Shown here piece by piece: positions 45,227-54,746 of a stretch of DNA of 64,000 nucleotides; within the stretch, counting starts at the first letter, position 1; each line of letters begins with the position of its first letter. Location of the stretch: assembly GCF_021462285.1 (NCBI RefSeq), contig NZ_CP082787.1:1984001-2048000 (forward strand), written 5' to 3'. Both the position numbers and the translations under genes were made by a program. Origin of the DNA: Serratia entomophila. Lineage in GTDB: Bacteria > Pseudomonadota > Gammaproteobacteria > Enterobacterales > Enterobacteriaceae. The notes beneath the pieces are model-generated. The model was not told the DNA's origin and did not search any database. It saw nothing but the letters and a program-made list of their open reading frames with translations.

Positions 45227-45571
45227 ATGATGAAAAGGATATTGTTGGCCGGTATGACCCTGTGTTGCTCCTGTTTCGCGCAGGCGCGGGTTGATTTGGA
45301 GTATCACGCGCCGCCGCCGCAGGACAGTAACGTCCCCGAGGAGTACCGGAAAAAGCGCGACGAGCTGCGCCACAAAGTGTGGAACGTCGATAATCTGACG
45401 CGGGTCAACGAGCAGGTGCTCGCACGGGAGCGGCAGCATGAAGCCGCCGAGGCGAACAAGCGACACCAGCGTCATCTGGAGCAGCAACAAAAGCAGCAGC
45501 GTTGCCTGCGGGTGCATTCGAAGGATCCTCACCGCCAGGCGGCCTGTTTTACAGCAATCCCGCCGCCTTGA
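45227..45571 (+). CDS. Small exported Gln/His-rich protein
   Basis: A 114-residue protein with a signal peptide (MMKRILLAGMTLCCSCFAQA) and a charged, likely coiled-coil mature region (QHEAAEANKRHQRHLEQQQ). AAGGAAT precedes the start. Its 3' end overlaps the convergent GrpB-family gene by 23 bp. No family recognised. Confidence 0.6.
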   Translation: MMKRILLAGMTLCCSCFAQARVDLEYHAPPPQDSNVPEEYRKKRDELRHKVWNVDNLTRVNEQVLARERQHEAAEANKRHQRHLEQQQKQQRCLRVHSKDPHRQAACFTAIPPP

Positions 45572-46136
45572 ACGCGCGGGCGTAAATGTCGAGTATCACC
45601 TGCTGTTTGCGTTGGTTGTATTGCGCCACATTGTCGGCACCCAGCAACGCGCTTTGTTTCGCTTGCTGATACCGCGCCCGATCGGCGGGATGTTGCCGCA
45701 GCCAGTCGCGGAACAGCAGGTGGCGGATGTTTTCCGGGCAATCAGGGCCGAACACGTGCAGGTTAACGCGCGGCTGCATCAGCCGCAGGCAGCGGTGTTG
45801 GTGAAAGCTGGGTTCGCGAATGATCAGGTCATATCCCAGCGCCATTAACGCCGGCACGTAGTCCTGTTCCTGAACGGGATCGGCAACGGTGAGATCGATG
45901 TCGATGACCGGTTTGGCCGCCAATTCCGGCACCGCCGTCGAACCGACGTGATCGAGCCGCAGCGCGCGATCGCCGAGCGCGCGCTGGATGTCCTGCGCCA
46001 ACTGCTGATAGCGAACCGGCCAGCCGGCGTCGTATGCGACGATCGTCAGGGCTTCCGGCGGCGGTTTGCCGTGCACCCAGGGATTTTCGTTTGGATCTAT
46101 GTCGTGGTGGCGGGTTATCGCTTCGGGAGTTGCCAC
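45549..46136 (-). CDS. GrpB/UPF0157-family nucleotidyltransferase-like protein
   Basis: This 195-residue protein has the GrpB domain (minimal nucleotidyltransferase fold): ALRLDHVGSTAVPELAAKPVIDIDL holds the GS and DxD motifs in pieces, followed by NLHVFGPDCPENIRHLLFRDWLR. Members may act on CoA-like or nucleotide substrates; the physiological role is unknown. The N-terminus before about residue 28 is variable. Confidence 0.85.
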   Translation of the reverse strand: MATPEAITRHHDIDPNENPWVHGKPPPEALTIVAYDAGWPVRYQQLAQDIQRALGDRALRLDHVGSTAVPELAAKPVIDIDLTVADPVQEQDYVPALMALGYDLIIREPSFHQHRCLRLMQPRVNLHVFGPDCPENIRHLLFRDWLRQHPADRARYQQAKQSALLGADNVAQYNQRKQQVILDIYARAFKAAGLL

Positions 46137-46360
46137 GGCGCCCTCTCTATTTTACGGTGTGCGGCAAAACAGTATGCCGCAAACTGCGATCGTTTACCCG
46201 TTTCGCCCGTTTGCAACAGGGCCGGCAGCCGTTCCGGCAGGGCGTCGAGCACCCCCCGCGTTTTGGCCGCCGTGCCGGGCGCAGGCGGGGCATCTGCCCA
46301 ACGTTGAAATGCCGGATGCGTTTGCGGCGATGCTGCCGGATTTCTTTGATGCCTGAGCGG

Positions 46361-47080
46361 TCACGCCGGCCGGCAGTGCTCTTTCAGCATGGCGATGGCG
46401 TCCGGCTTCAGCTGATACAGATACACCGGCCGGCCGGTGGTGCCGTACAGAATGCGGGTGCTGAGGATGCCGCTCTCCGCCAGGTAGATCAGATATTTAC
46501 GGCAGGAAACGCGTGAAATGCCGATGGCGTTGGCCAGGTTGTCGGTAGAGAACTCGTTGCTGTGCTGTTGTTCAATCCACTCGCACACCGTGCTCAGAGT
46601 GATGCTGGTCAGGCCCTTCGGCAGCTTCTTGCCTTCCTGGCTGTTGGGTTGGCGGCGCAGCAGGCTGTCGACGTCGGCCTGCGAGAACTCGCGCTGCGCC
46701 AAAATTTGCGACTGTTGCTGGTAGTTGCTCAGCGCTTCTTTAAAGCGGGTGAACTGGAAAGGTTTGATCAGGTAATCCACCACGCCGTAATGCAGCGCTT
46801 TTTGCACCGTGTTCACGTCGCTGGCGGAAGAGATGACTATCACGTCGGTCTTCTCACCCAGTTCGCGCAGGCCGGGCAGCAGATCCAGGCCGTTTTCCTG
46901 CTGCATATAGATATCCAGCAGCACCAAATCTATGCTGACGGCGGCGTCGGCCAGCAGGGCGCGCGCCTGGCTCAGCGTGGCTACCGTCGCCTGGCAGTGA
47001 AAGCCGCTGACCTGGCTCAGGTAGTATTTGTTCAACTCCGCCACCATCGGGTCGTCATCGACAATCAGTACGTTAATCAT
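46361..47080 (-). CDS. dcuR: Response regulator DcuR
   Basis: This 239-residue CitB/DcuR-type response regulator has a receiver domain (acidic pocket VDDDP, phosphoacceptor Asp in LVLLDIYM, Lys in YLIKPF) and a C-terminal winged helix with FSTDNLANAIGISRVSCRKYLIYL, a hallmark of DcuR. It activates C4-dicarboxylate transport and fumarate respiration genes. The start MINVLIVDDD at 47080 matches E. coli exactly. It lies 4 bp after dcuS. Confidence 0.92.
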   Translation of the reverse strand: MINVLIVDDDPMVAELNKYYLSQVSGFHCQATVATLSQARALLADAAVSIDLVLLDIYMQQENGLDLLPGLRELGEKTDVIVISSASDVNTVQKALHYGVVDYLIKPFQFTRFKEALSNYQQQSQILAQREFSQADVDSLLRRQPNSQEGKKLPKGLTSITLSTVCEWIEQQHSNEFSTDNLANAIGISRVSCRKYLIYLAESGILSTRILYGTTGRPVYLYQLKPDAIAMLKEHCRPA

Positions 47081-47084
47081 GCGT

Positions 47085-48686
47085 TCAGCTCTTGGCCAGA
47101 TAGGGAATGTGCACAAAGAACTGGGTCAATTCACCCGGTTCGGATTCGAAATCAATGCTGCCGCCCAGTTTCTCCAGGCGGCTGCGGATCAGCGCCAGGC
47201 CGATGCCGCGGCCCGGCCCCTTGGTGGAAAACCCCTGCTCGAAGATGCGTGGGCCGATCGCCGGATCGATGCCCGGGCCATCGTCACTGACGATACAGTG
47301 TAAATGATTATCATTGTGATGGAAGCTTAGGTTGATTTCATGGCCTTCGACGCCGTCGATGGCGTCAATGGCGTTTTCGATCAGATTGCCCAGCACGCTG
47401 ATCAGCACGTGGGTGGTTTCCGCGTCGTCGGTTTCCGGCAGCAGGCTGGTTTCATCGACGGTCAGCTCAATGCCGGCTTCGTGGGCGCGGCTGATTTTGC
47501 CGATAAAGAAGCCGGCCACCTCCGGCGAGTGGATCTTGCGCAGCAGCGCGCCGATCTCTTCCTGGTAGTTGCTGGCGGTGTTGATGATGTAGTTTTCCAA
47601 CTGCTGGTAGGCTTTCATATGCAGCATGCCTAAAATGACGTGCAGCTTGTTCATAAATTCGTGCGACTGCACGCGCAGGGCGTCGGCGTAGTGCGCCATG
47701 CCGCTCAGGCGCTGCAGCAGCCGGCTGACCTCGGTTTTATCGCGGAAGGTGGCGATGGCGCCGATCACCTGGCCGTTGACGATCACCGGCACGGTGTTGG
47801 TCAGCAACTCGCTGCCGTTGAAGCTGATCTGCCGGTCGCGCAGCGGCTTGCCGCTGGCCAGCACCTCCGCCAGATGCAGCTGGGCAGGCCAGTGTTTGCT
47901 GGCGGATTCCAGCATCAGGTTCTCCAGCGGGCCGCTCTGGCGCAGCAGGCGCTTGGCTTCGTCGTTGACGATGGTGATGCGGGATTGATTATCGACCGCG
48001 ATCACGCCTTCTTTAATTGACTGCAGCATGGCGTTGCGCTGCTCGAACAGGTTGGAGATTTCGTAGGGTTCAAAGCCGAGCATGATGCGCTTGAGCGCCT
48101 TGACCAGGAAAAAGGTGCCCAGGCTGCCGACCAGTGCGGCGAAGGCGATGGTCCAGTAGATGATCCAGCGGCTTTCACCCACCACCCGGTGCACTGTGTC
48201 CAGGGCGATGCCGAGCGCCACCACGCCGATCTGCCGCTGCTGCGCGTCGTAGACCGGCACGAACACCCGCAGCGCGGGCGCCAACGCGCCGCGATTGGTG
48301 GCGCTGTTAACCTGGCCCAGCAGCGCCGGCGCCAGATCGTCGCCGATAAAATGTTGGCCGATTAGCCAGGGCTTGGGGTGTGAATAGCGGATGCCCTGCA
48401 TATCCACCACCACCACGAACAACAATTCGTTCTTATGGCGCACCCGTTCGGCGAAGCGCTGGACGGCGCCGCCGCGATCCTGGCGTTCCAGCCCGTCGAC
48501 CACGGTGGAGGAGAGCGCCAGGGTCTCGGCTATCGCTATGGCTTTGTTCCGCAGCTGATCTTGCCCTTCTCGGTTCATTTGCACGAAAAACAGCGCGTAA
48601 ACCACCAGCAGCACCGAAGCGATGATGGCGGACACCATCAACGTAATGGACGTGCTGAGCTTCAACGGCGCGCGTTGCTTGGGCAT
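47085..48686 (-). CDS. dcuS: C4-dicarboxylate sensor kinase DcuS
   Basis: This 533-residue membrane histidine kinase has TM1 (about 15-35), a periplasmic PAS/PDC domain with the dicarboxylate-binding residues (GIRYSHPKPWLIGQ and NRGALAPALRVFVPVYD), TM2 (about 175-195), a cytoplasmic PAS domain (about 215-320), the phospho-accepting His in RVQSHEFMNKLH and the HATPase domain (NLIENAID, DDGPGI, GRGIGLALI). It senses fumarate, succinate or malate. No dcuB or dctA lies beside it here. Confidence 0.92.
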   Translation of the reverse strand: MPKQRAPLKLSTSITLMVSAIIASVLLVVYALFFVQMNREGQDQLRNKAIAIAETLALSSTVVDGLERQDRGGAVQRFAERVRHKNELLFVVVVDMQGIRYSHPKPWLIGQHFIGDDLAPALLGQVNSATNRGALAPALRVFVPVYDAQQRQIGVVALGIALDTVHRVVGESRWIIYWTIAFAALVGSLGTFFLVKALKRIMLGFEPYEISNLFEQRNAMLQSIKEGVIAVDNQSRITIVNDEAKRLLRQSGPLENLMLESASKHWPAQLHLAEVLASGKPLRDRQISFNGSELLTNTVPVIVNGQVIGAIATFRDKTEVSRLLQRLSGMAHYADALRVQSHEFMNKLHVILGMLHMKAYQQLENYIINTASNYQEEIGALLRKIHSPEVAGFFIGKISRAHEAGIELTVDETSLLPETDDAETTHVLISVLGNLIENAIDAIDGVEGHEINLSFHHNDNHLHCIVSDDGPGIDPAIGPRIFEQGFSTKGPGRGIGLALIRSRLEKLGGSIDFESEPGELTQFFVHIPYLAKS

Positions 48687-48813
48687 GAAGGTTCTCCGAA
48701 TAACGATTTCACGGCGTAGTGTAGCGGGGATTGGTCGGGGGCGCCGTAACCGGCAGCAGGTTATAACATGCCGCCGGTAAGCGAGGGGGTTATTTTAATT
48801 ACAAAAGCCGCAT

Positions 48814-49656
48814 TCAGGGTTGGTGATAGATGTCCAGCGCCTGTTGGCCGCTGGCGCCCTGGTGAATGATCGCCATCAGCGCGTTGACCACCTTCGACGG
48901 GTTGCCGTGCTGATAAACGTTGCGGCCGTAGACCATGCCCGAAGCGCCCTGGGCCATCAGGGCGGCGGACTTCGCCAGCACCGGGCCCAGCTCGCCTTTG
49001 CCGCCGCCGCGCACCAGCGTCGGGCAGCGCGCCGCTTCAACCACGCGGTGAAAATCTTCGACCCGATCGGTCGGGTCGGCCTTGATGATGTCGGCGCCCA
49101 GCTCGCGCGCCAACCGCACCAGCGGCACGATCCGTTCCACGTCGCCCAGCGAACCGTAGGCGGCGCCCTGGCCGGCCGGCGCCATCACCAGCGGTTCGAT
49201 CATCAGCGGCATGGCGTATTTGTCGCAGGCGTGGCGCAGGCGGCCGATGTTTTCCACGCACTGGCGGAAAATGCCCGGCTCGTCGGGAATTTGGTACAAA
49301 TTGACCACCACCGCGGCGGCGTCCATCTGCAGCGCCGCCAGGATAGGCGCGTCCGGGTTGTGCAGCACCGCCCACATTTCACGGTGGCGCGCGGCGTTGT
49401 AGGCGTTGCCGACGTCGGTGCGCATCACCAGCGCCGGTTTCTCGCGCTGCGGCGCGCGCTGCAGCAAATCCGCCTGGCCGTAGTTGACCTGAATGACGTC
49501 GGGGCGTGCGGCGATCAGGTTGCCCATCACCCGTTCGATATCTTCCAGCCCGATTAAAAAATCCGGCTCGTTGGCGATGCCGTGATCGATCGCTACGTCC
49601 AGACATTTGCCGTTATTAAACAGCCGGTTCATTCGCACCTTACTGCTGAGCTGCAT
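48814..49656 (-). CDS. DeoC/LsrF/DhnA-family class I aldolase
   Basis: This 280-residue TIM-barrel aldolase has AIDHGIAN near the N-terminus, the Schiff-base Lys in ADIIKADPTD, and the phosphate loop RGGGKGELG with GMVYGRNV. Relatives include LsrF and archaeal-type fructose-bisphosphate aldolase. AGGAGG precedes the ATG at 49656. It is divergent from the sugar ABC operon by about 515 bp, so it may process a phosphorylated sugar brought in by that transporter; the substrate is unknown. Confidence 0.8.
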   Translation of the reverse strand: MQLSSKVRMNRLFNNGKCLDVAIDHGIANEPDFLIGLEDIERVMGNLIAARPDVIQVNYGQADLLQRAPQREKPALVMRTDVGNAYNAARHREMWAVLHNPDAPILAALQMDAAAVVVNLYQIPDEPGIFRQCVENIGRLRHACDKYAMPLMIEPLVMAPAGQGAAYGSLGDVERIVPLVRLARELGADIIKADPTDRVEDFHRVVEAARCPTLVRGGGKGELGPVLAKSAALMAQGASGMVYGRNVYQHGNPSKVVNALMAIIHQGASGQQALDIYHQP

Positions 49657-50170
49657 GCCAGTTCCTCCTGAAAAAAGGGATATCTCCAGTATTGCCGAGT
49701 AAGCATGGGCATGAAACGCGGAAACCGCAAACTGCGGGCCTGCTCGCAGTTTTATTTCATCGATTGCCGCCGGCTTGCACCGCGCAACGCACCAAAGGAC
49801 AGGGGGCGCCGGCCCCTTTTGCGCCATTTGTTAGATCCGTGTCATGTTTTTGTTACTTGCCCATTCCAAAACGCATGTTTCGCTTGTTTGAGTTAAAAAG
49901 TTTCAATAGTCTAAATTATGAAATAAACATTTAATAATGACGGAATGACCTAAGTTCTCCATAAAAATGCTTGTTTCAAGATGTTGTTTTTAATCTATTT
50001 TGAGATATCGATCAAAATTTCACACACTGTCTGATTACGGCGAAAAAACGATAATTCCGCCGTATCAAAGGGATAACATCGAGCGAATTGTTGTTTGAAT
50101 GTAAAAAATATTTTTCATTAGCTGTCAAATCAACAGACCTCTTCATTCTAACGATTAAAGGGTACAGAAC
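49657..50170. promoter_or_regulatory. Divergent control region between aldolase and sugar ABC operon
   Basis: About 510 bp without a supported gene. The right half (49860-50160) is AT-rich. The stretch ATCGATCAAAATTTCACAC around 50010 weakly resembles a CRP site, which would fit catabolite control. No clear LacI-type operator was seen. Confidence 0.4.
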
Positions 50171-51100
50171 ATGAAGCTGAAGAAACTGATCGTCACCTCG
50201 GTATTGATGTGCATGCTGCCAGCCAGCGTCCTGGCGAAAGATATCAAGATCGGCGTTTCCATGGCCTATTTCGATGACAACTTCCTCACCATCCTGCGCC
50301 AGTCGATGCAAAACAAAATGAAGGCCGACGGCAACGTCAGCGGGCAGTTCGAGGATGCTAAGGGTGATATTGCCCAGCAGATCCAACAGATTGAAAACTT
50401 CGTCAGCCAGGGCGTTGACGCCATCATTCTGAACCCGGTGGATACCCAGGGCGTCAAACCGATGATCAAGCTGGCCGAACAGGCCAAGATCCCGTTGGTG
50501 TTCGTCAATCGCAAACCTGAAGTGACGCTGCCGGCGGGCATGGCCTATGTGGGGTCCGACTCCAAGCTGGCCGGCAAGCTGCAGATGGAAGAGTTGGCGA
50601 AGCTGATGAACGGCAAGGGCAACGTGATGATCCTGATGGGCGAGCTGTCCAGCGAAGCCACCCGCGACCGCACGCGCGGTGTGGAAGAGGTGGCGGCCAA
50701 ATATCCGGGCATCAAGATTATCGACAAACAGACCGCCAAGTTCTTCCGCAAAGAGGCGGTGGATGTCACCACCGACTGGATCCTGTCCGGGCAGCAGATC
50801 GACGCCATCGCCTCCAATAACGACGAAATGGCCATTGGCGCCATTCTGGCGCTCAAGCAGGCCAAAAAATCCGGCGTGCTGGTGGCCGGGGTCGACGGCA
50901 CCCCCGACGCGCTGGAGTTCATCAAGAAGGGCGATCTGGCGCTGAGCGTGTTCCAGGACGCCAAAGGCCAGGGCGAAGGCGCGGTGCAGGCCGCCATTCA
51001 GCTGGTGCAAGGCCAGAAGGTGGAAAGCAACGTGCTGATCCCGTATCAGCTGATCACCAAGGCCAACTATCAGGAATTCGCCGACAAGAACAGAAAGTAA
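50171..51100 (+). CDS. Periplasmic sugar-binding protein 1 (RbsB/MocB-like)
   Basis: This 309-residue type 1 periplasmic binding protein has a signal peptide ending ASVLA and a ribose-binding-like fold: FDDNFLTILRQSM, GVDAIILNPVD, IPLVFVNRK, IASNNDEMAIGAILAL, VAGVDGTPDALE. It resembles rhizopine/inositol-binding relatives. First gene of an operon with an ATPase, a permease and a second paralogous binding protein. Confidence 0.88.
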   Translation: MKLKKLIVTSVLMCMLPASVLAKDIKIGVSMAYFDDNFLTILRQSMQNKMKADGNVSGQFEDAKGDIAQQIQQIENFVSQGVDAIILNPVDTQGVKPMIKLAEQAKIPLVFVNRKPEVTLPAGMAYVGSDSKLAGKLQMEELAKLMNGKGNVMILMGELSSEATRDRTRGVEEVAAKYPGIKIIDKQTAKFFRKEAVDVTTDWILSGQQIDAIASNNDEMAIGAILALKQAKKSGVLVAGVDGTPDALEFIKKGDLALSVFQDAKGQGEGAVQAAIQLVQGQKVESNVLIPYQLITKANYQEFADKNRK

Positions 51101-51178
51101 GCGTTAAGGCATGCCGCGTTTGCCGGCAGACAACGGCAGATGCGGCATGGAGCGTTGATGAGTGCGGAGGTTATCTGT

Positions 51179-52663
51179 ATGTACCCTTATGTTCTTGAGG
51201 CCGAAGGCATCAGTAAGCAGTTTCCCGGCGTCAAAGCGCTGGATAAGGTCTCGATAAAAATCAAGCCAGGCAGCGTGCATGCGTTGATGGGGGAAAACGG
51301 CGCGGGCAAATCGACGCTGATGAAATGCCTCATCGGTATCTATCACCCGGATGAAGGCTCGATCAAAATAAAAGGCCAGCCGGTGACCTTCAGCGACACG
51401 CTGCAGGCGCTGCATTCGGGCATTTCGATGATCCATCAGGAGCTTAACCTGGTGCCCTACATGACGGTGGCGGAAAACATCTGGCTGGGGCGCGAGCCGG
51501 CCAGGCTCGGCTTCGTCAACCACGATGCGTTGAATCAGCAAACCCGCGAGCTGCTGACGCGGTTGAACATCAAGCTGAAACCGGAAACCCTGGTCGGCGA
51601 TTTGAGCATCGCCAATCAGCAAATGGTGGAGATCGCCAAGGCGGTGTCCTACAACGCCGACGTGCTGATCATGGATGAGCCGACCTCGGCGCTGACCGAG
51701 GGCGAGGTGGTGCATCTGTTCGCCATCATTCGTGAACTGCGTGAGCAGGGCAAAGGCATCATCTACATCAGTCACAAGATGGACGAGATCTTCGCCATCA
51801 CCGATGAGGTGAGCATTTTCCGCGACGGCACCTTTATCGCCTGCGACAAAACCGAAAATCTGACCAAGCAGTCGCTGATCACCATGATGGTGGGGCGCGA
51901 ACTGACGCAGATGTTCCCCAAATTCAACAATAACATCGGCGAAGAAGTGCTGCGGGTGGAAGGGTTGCGCCGCAGCGATTGGTTCCACGACGTTTCTTTC
52001 AGCGTCAAGCGCGGTGAAATTTTGGGCGTCGCCGGGCTGGTGGGCGCTGGGCGCAGCGAAGTGATGGAAAGCCTGTTCGGCATGCACCCGGCGGACGGTG
52101 GCGAGATCTTTATCGAAGGCAAAGCGGTGAAGGTAGATTCGCCAGCCAAGGCAATCGAAAACGGGCTGGCGTTCCTGACCGAAGACCGCAAGAAATCCGG
52201 GCTGTTCCTGGTGCTGTCGGTGGTCGAGAACATGAGCATCGTCAACCTGTCGGAATATATCGGCAAGAACGGCTTCGTCAGCCACGTGCAGATGGCCAAG
52301 GACTGCATGGAGCAAATCAAGAAGCTCAATATCAAAACCCCTACCATGGACCAGATCATCAACAACCTCAGCGGCGGCAACCAACAGAAGGTGCTGATTG
52401 CCCGCTGGCTGCTGGCGCAGCCGAAAATCCTGATCCTCGACGAACCGACGCGCGGCATCGACGTAGGGGCCAAGGCGGAGATTTATCGCCTGATCAGCGA
52501 ACTGGCCAACCGCGGTGTGGCCATCATTTTGGTTTCGTCCGAACTGCCGGAAATTCTCGGCATGAGCGACCGGGTTATGGTGATGCACGGCGGCCGCATC
52601 ACCGGCATTTTGGACAAAGATGACGCGGACCAGGAAAAGATCCTGGCGCTGGCCTCTGAATAA
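51179..52663 (+). CDS. Sugar ABC transporter ATPase (MglA/RbsA-like)
   Basis: This 494-residue protein carries two fused nucleotide-binding domains. The first has Walker [10 protein letters not shown] and Walker [10 protein letters not shown]; the second has LSGGNQQKV and [12 protein letters not shown]. The second Walker A is degenerate (GLVGAGRSE), as is usual for this family. The ATG at 51179 follows GGAGG by eight bases; an ATG at 51158 is also possible. Confidence 0.9.
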   Translation: MYPYVLEAEGISKQFPGVKALDKVSIKIKPGSVHALMGENGAGKSTLMKCLIGIYHPDEGSIKIKGQPVTFSDTLQALHSGISMIHQELNLVPYMTVAENIWLGREPARLGFVNHDALNQQTRELLTRLNIKLKPETLVGDLSIANQQMVEIAKAVSYNADVLIMDEPTSALTEGEVVHLFAIIRELREQGKGIIYISHKMDEIFAITDEVSIFRDGTFIACDKTENLTKQSLITMMVGRELTQMFPKFNNNIGEEVLRVEGLRRSDWFHDVSFSVKRGEILGVAGLVGAGRSEVMESLFGMHPADGGEIFIEGKAVKVDSPAKAIENGLAFLTEDRKKSGLFLVLSVVENMSIVNLSEYIGKNGFVSHVQMAKDCMEQIKKLNIKTPTMDQIINNLSGGNQQKVLIARWLLAQPKILILDEPTRGIDVGAKAEIYRLISELANRGVAIILVSSELPEILGMSDRVMVMHGGRITGILDKDDADQEKILALASE

Positions 52664-52678
52664 CGAAAGGTGAACACC

Positions 52679-53719
52679 ATGAGTAACGTAAAGATTGAAA
52701 AACCGCTCACCTCCGATTCGGCGGGCAAGGGAGCGCCGTTTTCCTGCCTGAGCGGCAAGATGCCGAAGGACACCGGCATTTTCATCGTGATGATCGGCAT
52801 TGCGCTGATCTTCGAAATTCTCGGCTGGTACATTCGCGATCAGTCCTTCCTGATGAACCCGAACCGCCTGCTGCTGATCGTGCTGCAGGTGGCGATTATC
52901 GGCATCATCGCGGTGGGGGTGACCCAGGTCATCATCACCACCGGCATAGATCTGTCTTCCGGCTCGCTGATAGCCTTAACCGCGGTGGTGGCGGCCAGCC
53001 TGGCGCAGACCTCCGACAGCATTTCGCCGATGTACCCGGCGCTGCTGGATCTGCCGGCGGCAATCCCGATCGGTGCCGGCATCGGGGTGGGCATCGTCTG
53101 CGGCTTCGTGAACGGCTTCCTGATCACCCGCACCGGCATTCCGCCGTTTATCGCCACGCTGGGCATGATGGTGTCGGCGCGCGGCCTGGCGCAGTACTAC
53201 ACCAAAGGCAACCCGGTCAGCTTCCTGTCGGACGGTTTCACCTCGATCGGCCAGGGCGCGATGCCGGTGATCATTTTCCTGGTGATTGCGGTGATCTTCC
53301 ATATCGCGCTGAAGCACACCCGCTATGGCAAATACATCTACGCCATCGGCGGCAACATGACCTCGGCCCGGGTGTCCGGCATCAACGTCAACAAGTACCT
53401 GGTGACGGTCTATACCATCGCCGGCGGTTTGGCGGGGCTGGCGGGGGTGGTGCTGGCGGCGCGCGTCAGCAGCGGCCAGTCGAGCATGGGGATGTCCTAT
53501 GAGCTGGACGCCATCGCCGCGGCGGTGATCGGCGGCAGCAGCCTGATGGGCGGCGTCGGGCGCATTACCGGCACGCTGATCGGCGCTGTGATCCTCGGGC
53601 TTATCAAGAGCGGCTTTACCTTTATCGGCGTCGACTCTTACATTCAGGACATTATCAAAGGCGTGATTATCGTGGCCGCGGTGGCTATCGATATGCGGCG
53701 CAACCGCAAGAAACACTGA
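52679..53719 (+). CDS. Sugar ABC transporter permease (RbsC/MglC-like)
   Basis: This 346-residue membrane protein has about ten helices. Family motifs are GVTQVIITTGIDLSSGS, NGFLITRTGIPPFIATLGMM and the coupling-helix region AIGGNMTSARVSGINV, then AVIGGSSLMGGVGRITGTLIGA. The ATG at 52679 is preferred over the GTG at 52670. A terminator-like hairpin follows before the second binding-protein gene. Confidence 0.9.
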   Translation: MSNVKIEKPLTSDSAGKGAPFSCLSGKMPKDTGIFIVMIGIALIFEILGWYIRDQSFLMNPNRLLLIVLQVAIIGIIAVGVTQVIITTGIDLSSGSLIALTAVVAASLAQTSDSISPMYPALLDLPAAIPIGAGIGVGIVCGFVNGFLITRTGIPPFIATLGMMVSARGLAQYYTKGNPVSFLSDGFTSIGQGAMPVIIFLVIAVIFHIALKHTRYGKYIYAIGGNMTSARVSGINVNKYLVTVYTIAGGLAGLAGVVLAARVSSGQSSMGMSYELDAIAAAVIGGSSLMGGVGRITGTLIGAVILGLIKSGFTFIGVDSYIQDIIKGVIIVAAVAIDMRRNRKKH

Positions 53720-53731
53720 TTGCCGTGAATT

Positions 53732-53766
53732 GCCGCCGGGGCTGCTTGCCCGGCGGTTTTTTTTTT
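53732..53766 (+). terminator. Terminator/attenuator inside the sugar ABC operon
   Basis: The stem CCGCCGGG / CCCGGCGG with ten T between permease and second binding protein. It should reduce expression of the last gene relative to the upstream ones. Confidence 0.75.
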
Positions 53767-53783
53767 ACCTCGGGGAAATCATC

Positions 53784-54704
53784 ATGAAACACGTTAAAAA
53801 AATACTCCTGATCGCCGCGCTGAGCTGCTCCACTTCGGTATTGGCGGAAACCATCGGCGTGTCTATGGCCTATTTTGATCAGAATTTCCTGACCATCATC
53901 CGCCACTCGATCGACAAAGAGGCCCAGGCGCGCGGCATCAAGGTGCAGTTTGAAGATGCCCGCGGCGACGTTGGCCGGCAGACCGATCAGGTACAAAACT
54001 TTATCAGCGCCGGCGTGGATGCGATCATCGTCGATCCGGTTAACTCGGCCGGCACGCCCGCCATTACCAAGATGGTCAAAGACGCGGGCATTCCTTTGGT
54101 ATACGTGAACCGCACGCCGGGGGACACCACGCTGCCGCCGGGCGTGGTGTTTGTCGGCTCCGATGAGAAGGAATCCGGCACTTTACAAATGGAGGAACTG
54201 GCGCGGCTGGCCAACTATCAGGGCAATGTGGCGGTGATGATCGGCAACCTGACAGACGCCGGCGCGCTGCAGCGCACCAAAGACGTTGAACAGGTGGTGG
54301 CCAAGTACCCGAAAATGAAGGTGGTGCAAAAGCAGAGCGCCAACTATTCGCGCAGCGAAGGCATGGATCTGATGATGAACTGGATCACCAACGGCGAAGC
54401 TATCGACATTGTCGCCGCCAATAACGACGAAATGGCGATAGGCGCGATTATGGCGCTGCAGCAGGCCGGCAAAAAAGACGGCAAGGTGCTGATCGGCGGC
54501 ATCGACGCCACGCCGGACGGTCTGAAGGCGTTGGCCTCCGGCAGGATGCAGGTAACGGTATTCCAGGATGCCGTCGGCCAGGGCAAGGCTTCGGTCGACG
54601 TGGCGCAGCGGATGATCAAGGGCGAAAAACCGGAGCCTTATTACTGGATCCCATTCGAACTGGTAACGCCGGCCAATATGCAAAAGTATGCGGCGAAGCA
54701 GTGA
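53784..54704 (+). CDS. Periplasmic sugar-binding protein 2 (RbsB/MocB-like)
   Basis: This 306-residue paralogue of binding protein 1 shares VSMAYFDxNFLTI, QFEDARGDV, IVAANNDEMAIGAIMAL and VFQDAVGQG. The signal peptide ends SVLAET. GGGGAAA precedes ATG 53784. Two binding proteins for one ATPase-permease pair suggest two related ligands or different affinities. Expression is probably limited by the hairpin just upstream. Confidence 0.88.
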   Translation: MKHVKKILLIAALSCSTSVLAETIGVSMAYFDQNFLTIIRHSIDKEAQARGIKVQFEDARGDVGRQTDQVQNFISAGVDAIIVDPVNSAGTPAITKMVKDAGIPLVYVNRTPGDTTLPPGVVFVGSDEKESGTLQMEELARLANYQGNVAVMIGNLTDAGALQRTKDVEQVVAKYPKMKVVQKQSANYSRSEGMDLMMNWITNGEAIDIVAANNDEMAIGAIMALQQAGKKDGKVLIGGIDATPDGLKALASGRMQVTVFQDAVGQGKASVDVAQRMIKGEKPEPYYWIPFELVTPANMQKYAAKQ

Positions 54705-54711
54705 GGGGGAA

Positions 54712-54734
54712 AGGGCGCTGCGTGGCAGCGCCCT
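54712..54734. terminator. Hairpin between the convergent binding-protein and nlpA-like genes
   Basis: A 9-bp perfect stem (AGGGCGCTG / CAGCGCCCT) without a long T-run, between two gene ends. Confidence 0.5.
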
Positions 54735-54746
54735 GGCTGAAATGAA

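Noticed and set aside
46066..46356. A plus-strand frame ending in NVEMPDAFAAMLPDFFDA between the GrpB-family gene and dcuR
   Set aside because: Its end looks protein-like, but it begins inside the GrpB-family gene on the other strand, has no ribosome site and no recognisable family. It may be a fragment; not enough to call.
48820..49557. A 245-codon plus-strand frame opposite the LsrF-like aldolase
   Set aside because: Antisense shadow of a well-supported gene.
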